Below are positions 1-8,317 of a DNA stretch of 64,000 nt, piece after piece. The notes under the pieces were generated by a model. It did not search any database and was not told the DNA's origin. It was given only the letters and a program-made list of their open reading frames with translations. The stretch is from a bacterium 1xD8-48 (GTDB lineage Bacteria; Bacillota; Clostridia; Lachnospirales; Lachnospiraceae): contig QZDS01000003.1 of the NCBI GenBank assembly GCA_009917455.1, positions 1 to 64,000 of the forward strand. Direction: 5' to 3'. The position numbers were made by a program, and so were the translations under genes. Position 1 is the first letter of the stretch, and every line of letters begins with the position of its first letter.

Positions 1-40
1 AAATAAGGTCGGCAAGTTTGATACGGTTATCGTCATCCAT
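1..40 (-). CDS. 5' end of a gene cut by the left window edge, last visible gene of the T7SS operon
   Basis: An ATG at position 40 on the minus strand is preceded by a clear AGGAGG at a spacing of 9 bases and opens a frame of 13 codons (MDDDNRIKLADLI) that runs off the window. It lies about 90 bp behind two small helical proteins that end the visible T7SS operon. In LXG-toxin operons a pair of such small proteins comes directly before the secreted toxin, so a polymorphic toxin is a reasonable guess, but 13 residues cannot prove this. The start itself is well supported by the ribosome-binding site. Confidence 0.55.
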   Translation of the reverse strand, partial: MDDDNRIKLADLI

Positions 41-129
41 AAAAGTCATCCTCCTTTTTGATGACTTTATAGTAACAAATTTAATGTCCCATAATCTGGA
101 CTTTAATTTCCCATCACCCCATTTCCTGA

Positions 130-354
130 CTAACACCTCTCATATAAATAACCGAGCCTGTCTCCAAGCCTGCCTATTTCCCGACAAGCATCGCTTAATC
201 TCTGCCCAATCTGATATTTAGATAATATATAATCCGGTATTTCTTTTTTCGTCCTCTGTATTCTGCTCCTGACAAGCAGCGCTCCGTCCTCTATATCCGG
301 CAAAGTATAATTTGCTTCCCTGACTCTGTTTAAATGAATATATATAGCTGACAT
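130..354 (-). CDS. Small helical protein of the T7SS operon (Lap-like candidate)
   Basis: A 74-residue charged helical protein with no signal peptide or membrane segment. I prefer the ATG at 354 over the one at 405: the upstream gene ends at 374, so the 354 start removes a 32-bp overlap, and an AAGGGA-type ribosome-binding site lies before it. It follows the 80-residue gene by 19 bp and sits downstream of two WXG100 genes and essC. Small paired helical proteins in this position are known in LXG operons, where they bind the toxin's N-terminal helix. I recognise the position and fold type, not a specific family. Confidence 0.6.
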   Translation of the reverse strand: MSAIYIHLNRVREANYTLPDIEDGALLVRSRIQRTKKEIPDYILSKYQIGQRLSDACREIGRLGDRLGYLYERC

Positions 355-373
355 TCTGCTTTTGCATTCCCTT

Positions 374-616
374 CTACGATCCCTCACAGGCTTTGAGCAT
401 ATCATATCCGATTCCGCATAATTCCTCTGAAAGCCGCCTGATTTTCAGATTCATTGCTTCCAGCTCTCTGTTAATTTCTCCGACTTCTTCGGATACCCAT
501 GCGTCATTCAGTAATTCTTTATACCGCGACAGGCTTGAATGAATTACCATAAGCGCTTCCGCATGCATTTGAAGTTCTTTCATCTTTTCGCTTATCAATT
601 CAAGTTCTGTGTCCAT
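374..616 (-). CDS. Small WXG100-like helical protein of the T7SS operon
   Basis: An 80-residue, mostly helical protein with two predicted helices on either side of a turn that contains W-V-S near residue 40, a position like the WxG turn of Esx proteins. There is no signal peptide. The start has an AGGAAA ribosome-binding site. It lies 60 bp downstream of the lipoprotein gene and just before another small helical protein. The pair resembles the small partner proteins (DUF5082/YwqH-like or Lap-like) that accompany LXG toxins and help present them to EssC. The family name is an inference from size, fold and neighbours. Confidence 0.6.
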   Translation of the reverse strand: MDTELELISEKMKELQMHAEALMVIHSSLSRYKELLNDAWVSEEVGEINRELEAMNLKIRRLSEELCGIGYDMLKACEGS

Positions 617-675
617 TTTCCTGATTAAATTCCATGTGGAATGATATACTCCTCCACACGGAATCCGTATTTTAT

Positions 676-2664
676 CTATAATGACTGGAATCCGGAAGTA
701 TCATTATACTCAGACTCCACTATAACCGTTACATAAATACTGTATTTTTTATCTGCAGTAGAAATAAACAGCGTCGTACTTCCTGAACCTATAGCAGTAA
801 CAGAACCTCCCCCGGCTGAGCATACCGAGGCATTTTCCGGCTGATAGACCAAATCCGCTGCACCGTATCCGTCCGGTAACGCTAAAAAACCAATTGACAT
901 TGTTTCTCCCGGAGACAGATAAAGATTTTGGGATGCAACCTTGATAAATCCAAATACGATTTCCTCGAAATCAAATTCCTTATACTCATCAAAGGGCTTT
1001 CCGTCATCGTCTACCTTCTCCGCCCTGACTTTCTTCCCTCTTGTACAGGCCTCCACCAGAACGCCGTCTTCCCAATGGAATTCCAACGTAAACGGACTGT
1101 TTTCCGAATTCCATACCACATCGGAAGCCTGCAGCGAATTGCTGATAGCTGTCATCACACAACCGTCCTCATTGACAGCCCACCGCAACGGTACATATGC
1201 ATATATATCTGTACAAGTCGGCTGGTCTCCTAAAATATCCGCATCCAATTTGGCAATAGCTACCACACCGGAAGTTACTTTCACATTGGCAAGACTCCGT
1301 CCAAGGCAGCACAAATCTGCCTTAACAGAAGGCTCCACCGTCATTGTCGCTTCTGCGTGCAGGTCGCACTTTGGGTTGTTATTATTTACGGATTTGGCAA
1401 GTCCGTTCCCTTTTCTGTAATTTACATTTGCCACAACCTGTGAGGAATACTCAAGTGTAACCTCTCCGTCAAAGCCGAGATTTGCCACCAGAGAAAACCT
1501 GGCTGTCAGAGGAGTCGAACCTAAAAGCACCTCCACAGTGCCTAAGGGAATTTGTTTGGATTTATGGTCACTTTTATATTCCGCCTTTGCCGAATCCTGA
1601 AACGTCAGTGTCATATCCGCCTTTTTTAAACCGGACAATATTCCAAAATCCACATCTGAAGTCACTGTAATATCAGAAATTGCCGTTTCCAGAGTAATGC
1701 CTTCCTTTGCCCAGCTGAATTTCACCTCATTTCCCGTCATCTGCAGACCGGTCTGCATCATCTTAATATCATCTGTCTCAATATGATTCAGAGTTCCCCA
1801 CCGGCCGGTATCTGACATGCAGTACATATAATCAAATTCCTGTTCTTCCATCCGTGGAAGCATACTGATTGTTACATCTTCCGCCGGTTCCACATTGAGA
1901 ATCGTAGCCTCAAAGGTTCCCGTCACCTGAAGTTCCTGATAGATATCTTCCATTCCGCCCTGCTCGTAGGTAATTTCATTACCCTCTACGGAATTAACCC
2001 GCATGGCATATGCCTGACTCTCCTTTGAAGGCTTTACATAGATTACATCTCCGGTCTGGTAAGCGCTTCCCTCCTTTACCTTAGCCGTAACTCCGTCGCC
2101 TTTTAATGTGATATCCTCCGCCTCAGCTTCAATCACACCTTCGTTATAGACATAATTAATCTCCTCGGCTAATGTCAGATTGGAAGCATAGGCATAGGCA
2201 TATTCCAGAATCAAAGCTGCGTCTATCTCTGTCACTTCCATATCCAGATTCTCTTCATCCAGATTTGCAATCTTACTTGTAAAAAAGGCGACAAGATTAT
2301 CCTCGGATACTTCCGCTCCACTATCCTGCTTATTCAGTTTATCGATACCAATTGCTCTGACCGCCGTCTCGATGGCATATTTCCATGTAGCCTTTTCATC
2401 AGGACGAAAGGTTGTCTTCTCCGGTAATACCTCCCACTCTGCACACGCCTGAATTTCATCATAAAATTCGTTTTCACTGCTCACATCTGAATAGAAATCT
2501 TCTGAACTCTCACAGACATTGTATCCGAATTTCTCACCGAGCCGTCCAATCCATTCGCCTTTGGATAAACCTTTTCCTGATGTATTTTCAGTGCTTCCGC
2601 ATCCGCACAGAAGTGCTGTCAGCGCTGTCAGTAATACAATGAACGGAAGTATCCTCTTTCTCAT
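676..2664 (-). CDS. Large T7SS-associated lipoprotein with SLH-like N-terminus and bacterial Ig-like C-terminus
   Basis: A 662-residue protein with a lipoprotein signal: a hydrophobic stretch ending in the lipobox L-C-G-C, with C22 as the predicted lipidated cysteine. Residues about 33-110 read like an S-layer-homology repeat: a GEW-I-RL stretch, an FGY, then a TTFRPDEKATW segment. The middle is acidic and beta-rich. The last 80 residues resemble a BIG2 Ig-like domain (L-SPGET, then GSGSTTLFIS). It is predicted to sit on the outer face of the membrane and reach into the wall. It follows the WXG100 genes with a 24-bp gap and a good AAGGAG site, so it should be co-expressed with the secretion system. 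Its role there is unknown. Confidence 0.75.
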   Translation of the reverse strand: MRKRILPFIVLLTALTALLCGCGSTENTSGKGLSKGEWIGRLGEKFGYNVCESSEDFYSDVSSENEFYDEIQACAEWEVLPEKTTFRPDEKATWKYAIETAVRAIGIDKLNKQDSGAEVSEDNLVAFFTSKIANLDEENLDMEVTEIDAALILEYAYAYASNLTLAEEINYVYNEGVIEAEAEDITLKGDGVTAKVKEGSAYQTGDVIYVKPSKESQAYAMRVNSVEGNEITYEQGGMEDIYQELQVTGTFEATILNVEPAEDVTISMLPRMEEQEFDYMYCMSDTGRWGTLNHIETDDIKMMQTGLQMTGNEVKFSWAKEGITLETAISDITVTSDVDFGILSGLKKADMTLTFQDSAKAEYKSDHKSKQIPLGTVEVLLGSTPLTARFSLVANLGFDGEVTLEYSSQVVANVNYRKGNGLAKSVNNNNPKCDLHAEATMTVEPSVKADLCCLGRSLANVKVTSGVVAIAKLDADILGDQPTCTDIYAYVPLRWAVNEDGCVMTAISNSLQASDVVWNSENSPFTLEFHWEDGVLVEACTRGKKVRAEKVDDDGKPFDEYKEFDFEEIVFGFIKVASQNLYLSPGETMSIGFLALPDGYGAADLVYQPENASVCSAGGGSVTAIGSGSTTLFISTADKKYSIYVTVIVESEYNDTSGFQSL

Positions 2665-2688
2665 TTGCCGCTCTCCTTATATGCTGAT

Positions 2689-2985
2689 TTAGATGAATTG
2701 GTTCGCATTATTGGTATTTGTGGTTTCTGTTGCTTCATACTCCGCCGCCGTATTACGCAAGAATTTTGCATAGTTATCTACCACATCATGGTACTGAATA
2801 AATCTGGGCTCCATCCCCTGAATTTTCTGCCTGATTGCAACCGCAGCATTACTCTCCCATTCCCCTTCAAGGCTTTTAATCAGACGCTGAATCTCATGCA
2901 AATCATCCAATAATTTATTATTTCTATTGTCAACAGTATTTGCCCATGAACCAAAATTACCGTAATTAATATATTGTGCTGACAT
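2689..2985 (-). CDS. WXG100 family protein (WES variant with C-terminal YxxxE)
   Basis: A 98-residue Esx-type protein: two long helices with a turn reading GEWES, so the usual WxG is W-E-S here. The C-terminus has AAEYEATE, which matches the YxxxD/E export signal. WXG100 proteins are small secreted substrates or partners of the EssC ATPase and act as helical-hairpin dimers. It is 11 bp downstream of a second WXG100 gene, and together they probably make a heterodimer. This one keeps the YxxxE half of the signal but not the glycine of WxG. Confidence 0.85.
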   Translation of the reverse strand: MSAQYINYGNFGSWANTVDNRNNKLLDDLHEIQRLIKSLEGEWESNAAVAIRQKIQGMEPRFIQYHDVVDNYAKFLRNTAAEYEATETTNTNNANQFI

Positions 2986-2996
2986 TCCTTTTCCCC

Positions 2997-3296
2997 CTAT
3001 CTGAGACTTTTAATCGTAGCTTTCACATTTTCCTGCGTGTTTGTATAGTTTTTGGCTGCCTCCCGCAGGAAACTGGCGTATTCATTCATAAGCTCTTTCA
3101 TCTTGTTAAAATCCGGTTCAAATCCCTCCACTTTCTCTCTGAAAGCATTCGCATCCTCCCCTGTCCAGTCCGTACCAGTCAGTTCCTGCACATCACCCAG
3201 CAGGCCGCGGTACTCGTTATAGTACTCACTTGCCTTGCTGTCCACCTGTGCCGCTTTTGCTATCAGATTTTCAGGTGTCACTTTGATACTGTTCAT
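2997..3296 (-). CDS. WXG100 family protein (canonical WTG)
   Basis: A 99-residue Esx/EsxA-like protein with a central DWTG turn and the following GEDANAF segment typical of the family. The C-terminus reads AAKNYTNTQ, so the usual acidic residue of YxxxD/E is absent. The start has an AAGGAG ribosome-binding site 26 bp downstream of the yukD-like gene. The protein should fold as a helical hairpin and pair with the adjacent 98-residue protein, which has the complementary YxxxE. It is a likely secreted component or chaperone-like partner for substrates of the T7SS. Confidence 0.9.
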   Translation of the reverse strand: MNSIKVTPENLIAKAAQVDSKASEYYNEYRGLLGDVQELTGTDWTGEDANAFREKVEGFEPDFNKMKELMNEYASFLREAAKNYTNTQENVKATIKSLR

Positions 3297-3322
3297 ATCT
3301 CTCTCCTTTTCTTAAAATAAAT

Positions 3323-3574
3323 TTAAATTAACATCAGTTTCGAACCGTTCTTTAAATGCAGCTCCTCCACTGAAGAATTTACATCATAAATCCTACCATC
3401 CTCCATACTGCATAACGTTGTCTCATCATCCGGCATGTAAGCGCCTCCTGTCATGCCTGTAAAAAAGCCCGCTAACAGACGGGTCGCCTGTCCTACCGAA
3501 AGCGTCCTCGGAAGCAGGATATCAAAACAGGCGCCAGTCACAGGAATGTTAATCTCCACCATCACCTTATTCAT
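3323..3574 (-). CDS. YukD/EsaB ubiquitin-like T7SS protein
   Basis: An 83-residue protein of the size and layout of YukD/EsaB: a beta-rich ubiquitin-like fold beginning with MVEINIPVTG and ending in a hydrophobic strand (GSKLMLI), with a PRTLSVGQAT helix start in between. YukD/EsaB is a small cytoplasmic accessory factor of Firmicutes T7SS. Its start overlaps the essC stop by 8 bp, which indicates translational coupling, and AGGAGG precedes the ATG. Fold and context agree, although sequence identity to named members was not measured. Confidence 0.8.
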   Translation of the reverse strand: MNKVMVEINIPVTGACFDILLPRTLSVGQATRLLAGFFTGMTGGAYMPDDETTLCSMEDGRIYDVNSSVEELHLKNGSKLMLI

Positions 3575-6500
3575 CTTCTTCCTCCTCTACTTCCCTTCCA
3601 AACCGGTCTGACAGCACTAATTTTACCGGACGAACCTTAGATTTCCTGACGAGATAACCGCACGTAAAGTCAACCTTTTTTGTAAGCATTAAATCTTTCC
3701 TGTAGATTTTTAACCGCATCTGGTCTCCGATTCCCTTTCCAACCCAAATACCGTCGCCTGTACACCATTTTTCTCCGCTGTAACTATGGCTGCTTCTCTC
3801 GTCATCCACGCTCCAGAAATAAAGGCCAAATTTTCCGCTTGTCTTTTCCAATATCAGCCTTAGCTTGTCTTTTCCGTCATCACTGAGCCGTTTCCTGATT
3901 TGCCCCAGTCCCATAAGAACTACTATAACTGGCTGCCAGTCTGTAATTTCCTGAGACTTCTGCCCGGCTATCTTGTCTGCATTATGCCGCTCAACCGTAA
4001 GGCTGAATAATTTTTGAACAAAATCCTCCACTTGCTCGGCCGTATAATGCTCTGAATCAATCTCATTTGCTGACAATGCCTTGTCCGGATCCAGTACATA
4101 GCGTTCGCACTCCGGAATTTTAGCCAGAACCCTGAGCAGGCCTTCCACAAATGCAACGGTATCCTGCCTGTCCATAGCAAGAATCTGACCTGTATTTCCT
4201 TTTCTGAGATTCAAACAGACAGGTTCAGCCGTTCCCGTATTTAATCCAATCGGAATATTTTCAAAAGTAACTCTGACCTCCTCCAGATGCCGTTCCAGTA
4301 CCGCTTTAGGCATAATCGGCACGACCTTTGCTTTTTTCTGGCCTGACCTTGCAAGTTCCGCACAGAATGACTTCACTGCTTCCACGGTTTTTTCCGCATC
4401 CAGTGTTACGCATGCTGTTTGAAACTCATATACATCCTTTTCCCGGTATATTCCCCTTCCTACAATTCTGGACGGATAGACACCGCTGGTATTTCCGAGA
4501 ATTGCTGTATAATCTGACTTATCATTCATCTGCAGGACATATAATTGTGAGAAATTTTGCTGTAATTTATATCGAATGCCAATTTGAGACGGATTGGTAA
4601 GCAGAAAGTAAATACCATATTTTGTGCATTCTCTTGTAATGGAAGCCATCTGTTCATCCAACGCCTCGTATTGCTCTGCAAAATTTGCATACTCATTGAT
4701 AATAATTACAATAGCCGGTAAATTCTCATTTTCGTTCTGCCGGTATGTCAGATAATCTCCTCCAGCTTTTGCAAAGAGTTTTTTTCGTAAGGTTATCTCT
4801 CGCTTCATCATTTGGAACAGATTTGCAATTTTTTCATCCTCTCCCGACACCATAAAGCCGCCTGTCTGCGGCGCATCTTCAAACATCTGGAGTGTCTCTG
4901 CCCCAAAGTCCAGAATATAGGTATTTACCTCGTCGCTTGAGTCAGACCGATAAAGCGAGTACAATACCGCCGTCAGGAATCCTTCTTTTCCGCTCCCGGC
5001 ATTGCCATAGCAAATCACATTACCCTTCTGTACAAAGGACATTGTTAAAAGCCTCTGTTCCTGATTGAACGGGTCGTCCAGCTCCCCTATAATTGGATTC
5101 AACATACAATTCTTCTGATATTGGTACTTTTTCTCTAGATATTCTACAGATATATGCGCAGGTATTTCAGGCAGCCATAACGGTTCTGCTCTGACATTAT
5201 CTTCCTCCGCAATCTGTGTAAGATACTGTACAATCTCCACAATTTGTTTCTTTGCGTTCCCGAAATCTGCTGTTTTTTTCTGTGGTTTTGCTTCTTCAAT
5301 TACGTTTCCCTGATGGTCTATCATCTGGATTCGTTCATCCGCTTCTGTAGCAACTGCGTCCATTGGCATATAGGGTGCCCCGCACCATGCAGATTGTCCA
5401 AGCTCAAACAACTCATTATATCCCACCTGCAAATAAAATCTTCCCGTCTCCACCAGTTCTGCGGCATCCGGACGTTTCAGCATCTCCATGCTGTCAGCTC
5501 TGTCCTGCACCTTCAAGCTGACTTTAAATTTCGAATTTGCCCAAATCTGGTCGCTTACAACGCCGCTTGGCTTCTGAGTGGCAAGAATCAGATGCACCCC
5601 GAGGCTTCGCCCGATACGAGCCGTACTAATCAGCTGCGCCATGAACTCCGGCTCCTGTGTTTTCAGTTCTGCAAATTCGTCCGAAATAATGAACAGATGC
5701 GGCACCGGTTCTGCTACAACGCCGGTACGGTAAAGTTTCTGATACTTATAAATATCCATTGTTCCTTCATTTGCCGCCCGTCTTGCTTCACCGAACACTC
5801 TCTGCCGTCTTTTCAATTCGCTTTGAATAGAAAGCAGAGACCTTGCAATTGCCGCGCCGTCTAAATTTGTAATAGTACCCGCAATATGCGGAAGACAATA
5901 TTGGTCGCTCTCAAAAGCCCCTACAAGCCCACCGCCTTTATAATCAATTAGTATAAAAGCCACATCCTCCGGACTGTAATTCACTGCCATAGACAGGACA
6001 TAGGTAATGATGAATTCTGACTTTCCCGAACCGGTCATACCGGCAATCAATCCATGAGGTCCATGTGCTTCCTCATGCAAATCCAGATAAAATAATTCGC
6101 CGTCGGAATTTACTCCCACAGGCGCCTGTAAGGAGACCACCGGATTACTGTTTTTCCACCGGCTTGTAATGTTTAAATGTTCATATTTTCCCACCTTATA
6201 CATTTCCAAAAATGTTAACATTTCAGGTAAAGCATATTTGCCGCTTTGCAGGTCAAGCCTGTATTCCGCAATATTGCTGATACTCTCTGCCGCTTCCTTT
6301 GCCGACACCTCATCCGGCACAAAATTAATCTGACCGTCTCCGGGCTCTCTGTAGTTAAACATCACTCCCTGAGCGTCGTTTACCTGAAGAATTAAAGTAC
6401 ATTCCTTAGGAAGATTTTTCAATTCATCATATACCGCAAGATAGCTGAAACATTCCAACGGACATCTCAGCAACTCCGCCAGAAAAGCGCAACCGTCGGA

Positions 6501-8147
6501 AAGGACTTTACTTGTTGATACGATAACGTAATGAGGAATTTTAATTGCCCTTTCCCCCCGATATTTCTCCATTTCCCTGAGGAAAAAAATTGACATATCG
6601 CGAACTTCTTCCGTGTTCGTTGCAAGAAATCTTCTCTTAAAGCTATTGTTCCATATATGCGGCACCCATCTGATATAATCAAATTTTTTTAAATTAGCCT
6701 CGTCACACAAAAACACGATTTTTACTTCATCATAACTGTGAAGCGCTGCTATCTGAACCAAAATATGATGCAGTATACCATTTACCGCTGCTCCATTCCC
6801 CACAATTCCCGACACTTCATGCTCTATAAGAGAATATGTCACTGGTACTCCTGTTACAATTTGCTTTTCTTTACTGAATCGTTGAACTTCTTCGCGCATA
6901 ACATCATCGTCAATCCTGAACTGCCGCATCGGGAATGACAATCCAGCCTGTAGCGGGATATTCCCCATCCCCACCCTAATCATGAGAAAATCTTTATGGC
7001 CGATAATGCGGCTCCACAGTACCATGTCATAAAAATTTCCATTTTTCATCTGTAATAACACTGATTGATATGTCTCGTTCAGGATTTCCTGCTGTTTACG
7101 GGATTCCCTATTAATTTCATCACGAATATTGTTCAAATATTTCAGATATTTTTTCTGCCTGTCTTTCTCATGCTCTTTTTTTCTTTTCTGCTCCCGACGT
7201 TTCATAATAAAAGGAAAAAGCACCATACCAGTAAGCATAGACAACGACATTATCATTGTAGGAAGTGCGCTTACAATATTTCCTCCGTTTTGCACGACAT
7301 TTGTCATCGATATGATTCCCGACGAAAAGGAGGCAACACCCATAACAAGAGAAGGCGCCAGCGTCAGTATAAGCGGAGTATCATCCCCCTGCTCCTGTAG
7401 TGTCGGCTCATCAATTTTTAACACCAAAGGCTCTATCATCCGACAGAAACGCGGAGAACGGTAATATATCTTTTCCCGGATATCTTCCGGGGCTTCAAAA
7501 GGCTGCAAAGCTACTGGACAATATGGCAATAGAGCCTCTGAGTTTAGTCTCACAATTCCATCCGGGTTATTCAGTGCTATAAACTGCTTCCCGAAGACAA
7601 GTTTGACCCCCATAATATACGCCACATCTCCGGGGTGCATCTCAATTGACCGATACAATCTCCTTCCATTTACATAAGTACCGTTTTTGCTGTTATTATC
7701 AGTAATTCTCCATTTACTATCTGTTAAAGAAATCTGTGCATGAACTAGTGAAACATAGGGATTCTCTATGATAATCTGATTTCCTGAGTCTCTCCCTATA
7801 TTTAAGGTTACATTGGGCCGTACCGAATATTTTTTATATGTACATCTGTCCACTGTATAGGATTCCGTAAATAAGTATCCTGCCTGTGCTCCCGGTAATT
7901 CAACCGTATACATTTTCCCTGTTTTCAGTTCTAATTGCGACACCCACACGCTGCTTTCAAAATCGGATAATTTTATCTTTTTACCGGCATGAACCTTCCA
8001 GATGCCTTCACCGCCCTCAATACTCAAAATTCTTCTGGCCGGGTTTGCAAGTTCCAAATCATAATCTTCAATCCAGTAGCGTCCACATACCTTTTCCGGT
8101 AACAGAATTCCATATAATTTATCTTTAGACATTAACGTTACCAGCAT
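3567..8147 (-). CDS. essC: EssC/YukBA-type T7SS ATPase with N-terminal FHA domain
   Basis: The motor of the type VII secretion system. In order, numbered from a possible GTG start at 8162, it shows an FHA domain (about residues 115-185, with GRDSGN and NGTYVNG), two membrane segments (about 265-320), then FtsK/SpoIIIE-type ATPase modules. The first module has an intact Walker A (GMTGSGKSE, about residue 705) and Walker B-like FILIDYKGG. The second has GNAGSGKEG (about residue 1055). The C-terminal third module lacks a recognisable P-loop. The GTG at 8162 has a poor site; the ATG at 8147 has GGAG at a spacing of 9 and is preferred, giving 1526 residues. It is the first gene of the operon. EssA, EssB and EsaA homologues are not visible in the window. 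Confidence 0.93.
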   Translation of the reverse strand: MLVTLMSKDKLYGILLPEKVCGRYWIEDYDLELANPARRILSIEGGEGIWKVHAGKKIKLSDFESSVWVSQLELKTGKMYTVELPGAQAGYLFTESYTVDRCTYKKYSVRPNVTLNIGRDSGNQIIIENPYVSLVHAQISLTDSKWRITDNNSKNGTYVNGRRLYRSIEMHPGDVAYIMGVKLVFGKQFIALNNPDGIVRLNSEALLPYCPVALQPFEAPEDIREKIYYRSPRFCRMIEPLVLKIDEPTLQEQGDDTPLILTLAPSLVMGVASFSSGIISMTNVVQNGGNIVSALPTMIMSLSMLTGMVLFPFIMKRREQKRKKEHEKDRQKKYLKYLNNIRDEINRESRKQQEILNETYQSVLLQMKNGNFYDMVLWSRIIGHKDFLMIRVGMGNIPLQAGLSFPMRQFRIDDDVMREEVQRFSKEKQIVTGVPVTYSLIEHEVSGIVGNGAAVNGILHHILVQIAALHSYDEVKIVFLCDEANLKKFDYIRWVPHIWNNSFKRRFLATNTEEVRDMSIFFLREMEKYRGERAIKIPHYVIVSTSKVLSDGCAFLAELLRCPLECFSYLAVYDELKNLPKECTLILQVNDAQGVMFNYREPGDGQINFVPDEVSAKEAAESISNIAEYRLDLQSGKYALPEMLTFLEMYKVGKYEHLNITSRWKNSNPVVSLQAPVGVNSDGELFYLDLHEEAHGPHGLIAGMTGSGKSEFIITYVLSMAVNYSPEDVAFILIDYKGGGLVGAFESDQYCLPHIAGTITNLDGAAIARSLLSIQSELKRRQRVFGEARRAANEGTMDIYKYQKLYRTGVVAEPVPHLFIISDEFAELKTQEPEFMAQLISTARIGRSLGVHLILATQKPSGVVSDQIWANSKFKVSLKVQDRADSMEMLKRPDAAELVETGRFYLQVGYNELFELGQSAWCGAPYMPMDAVATEADERIQMIDHQGNVIEEAKPQKKTADFGNAKKQIVEIVQYLTQIAEEDNVRAEPLWLPEIPAHISVEYLEKKYQYQKNCMLNPIIGELDDPFNQEQRLLTMSFVQKGNVICYGNAGSGKEGFLTAVLYSLYRSDSSDEVNTYILDFGAETLQMFEDAPQTGGFMVSGEDEKIANLFQMMKREITLRKKLFAKAGGDYLTYRQNENENLPAIVIIINEYANFAEQYEALDEQMASITRECTKYGIYFLLTNPSQIGIRYKLQQNFSQLYVLQMNDKSDYTAILGNTSGVYPSRIVGRGIYREKDVYEFQTACVTLDAEKTVEAVKSFCAELARSGQKKAKVVPIMPKAVLERHLEEVRVTFENIPIGLNTGTAEPVCLNLRKGNTGQILAMDRQDTVAFVEGLLRVLAKIPECERYVLDPDKALSANEIDSEHYTAEQVEDFVQKLFSLTVERHNADKIAGQKSQEITDWQPVIVVLMGLGQIRKRLSDDGKDKLRLILEKTSGKFGLYFWSVDDERSSHSYSGEKWCTGDGIWVGKGIGDQMRLKIYRKDLMLTKKVDFTCGYLVRKSKVRPVKLVLSDRFGREVEEEEDE

Positions 8148-8267
8148 TTTCTTACGCTCCACTTGCTTTCTGGCATTTGCACCAGATTTATTATTTTAGA
8201 TGAATATTTTTAATCCAATTTGTAATACTACTCTTCAAAATGTTCATCCCCATATATTATCTTTCGC

Positions 8268-8292
8268 AGAATATTTCATTCTGCGAAAAGAA
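8268..8292 (-). repeat. Left copy of a 25-bp inverted repeat flanking the recombinase gene (candidate crossover site)
   Basis: Read on the minus strand, 8292 to 8268 is identical over 25 bp to 9682-9706 on the plus strand. The site is itself nearly palindromic: arms 8262-8272 (TTTCGCAGAAT) and 8278-8288 (ATTCTGCGAAA) surround ATTTC. Two 11-bp inverted arms around a short spacer are what a tyrosine recombinase core site looks like. It lies 26 bp past the recombinase stop codon and about 120 bp before the essC start. Confidence 0.85.
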
Positions 8293-8317
8293 GCGTCAAA
8301 CCTTGGTAAATATAGTA

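Noticed and set aside
5244..5864. 206-codon open frame on the plus strand inside essC
   Set aside because: It lies wholly within essC on the opposite strand, has no ribosome-binding site and no family resemblance.
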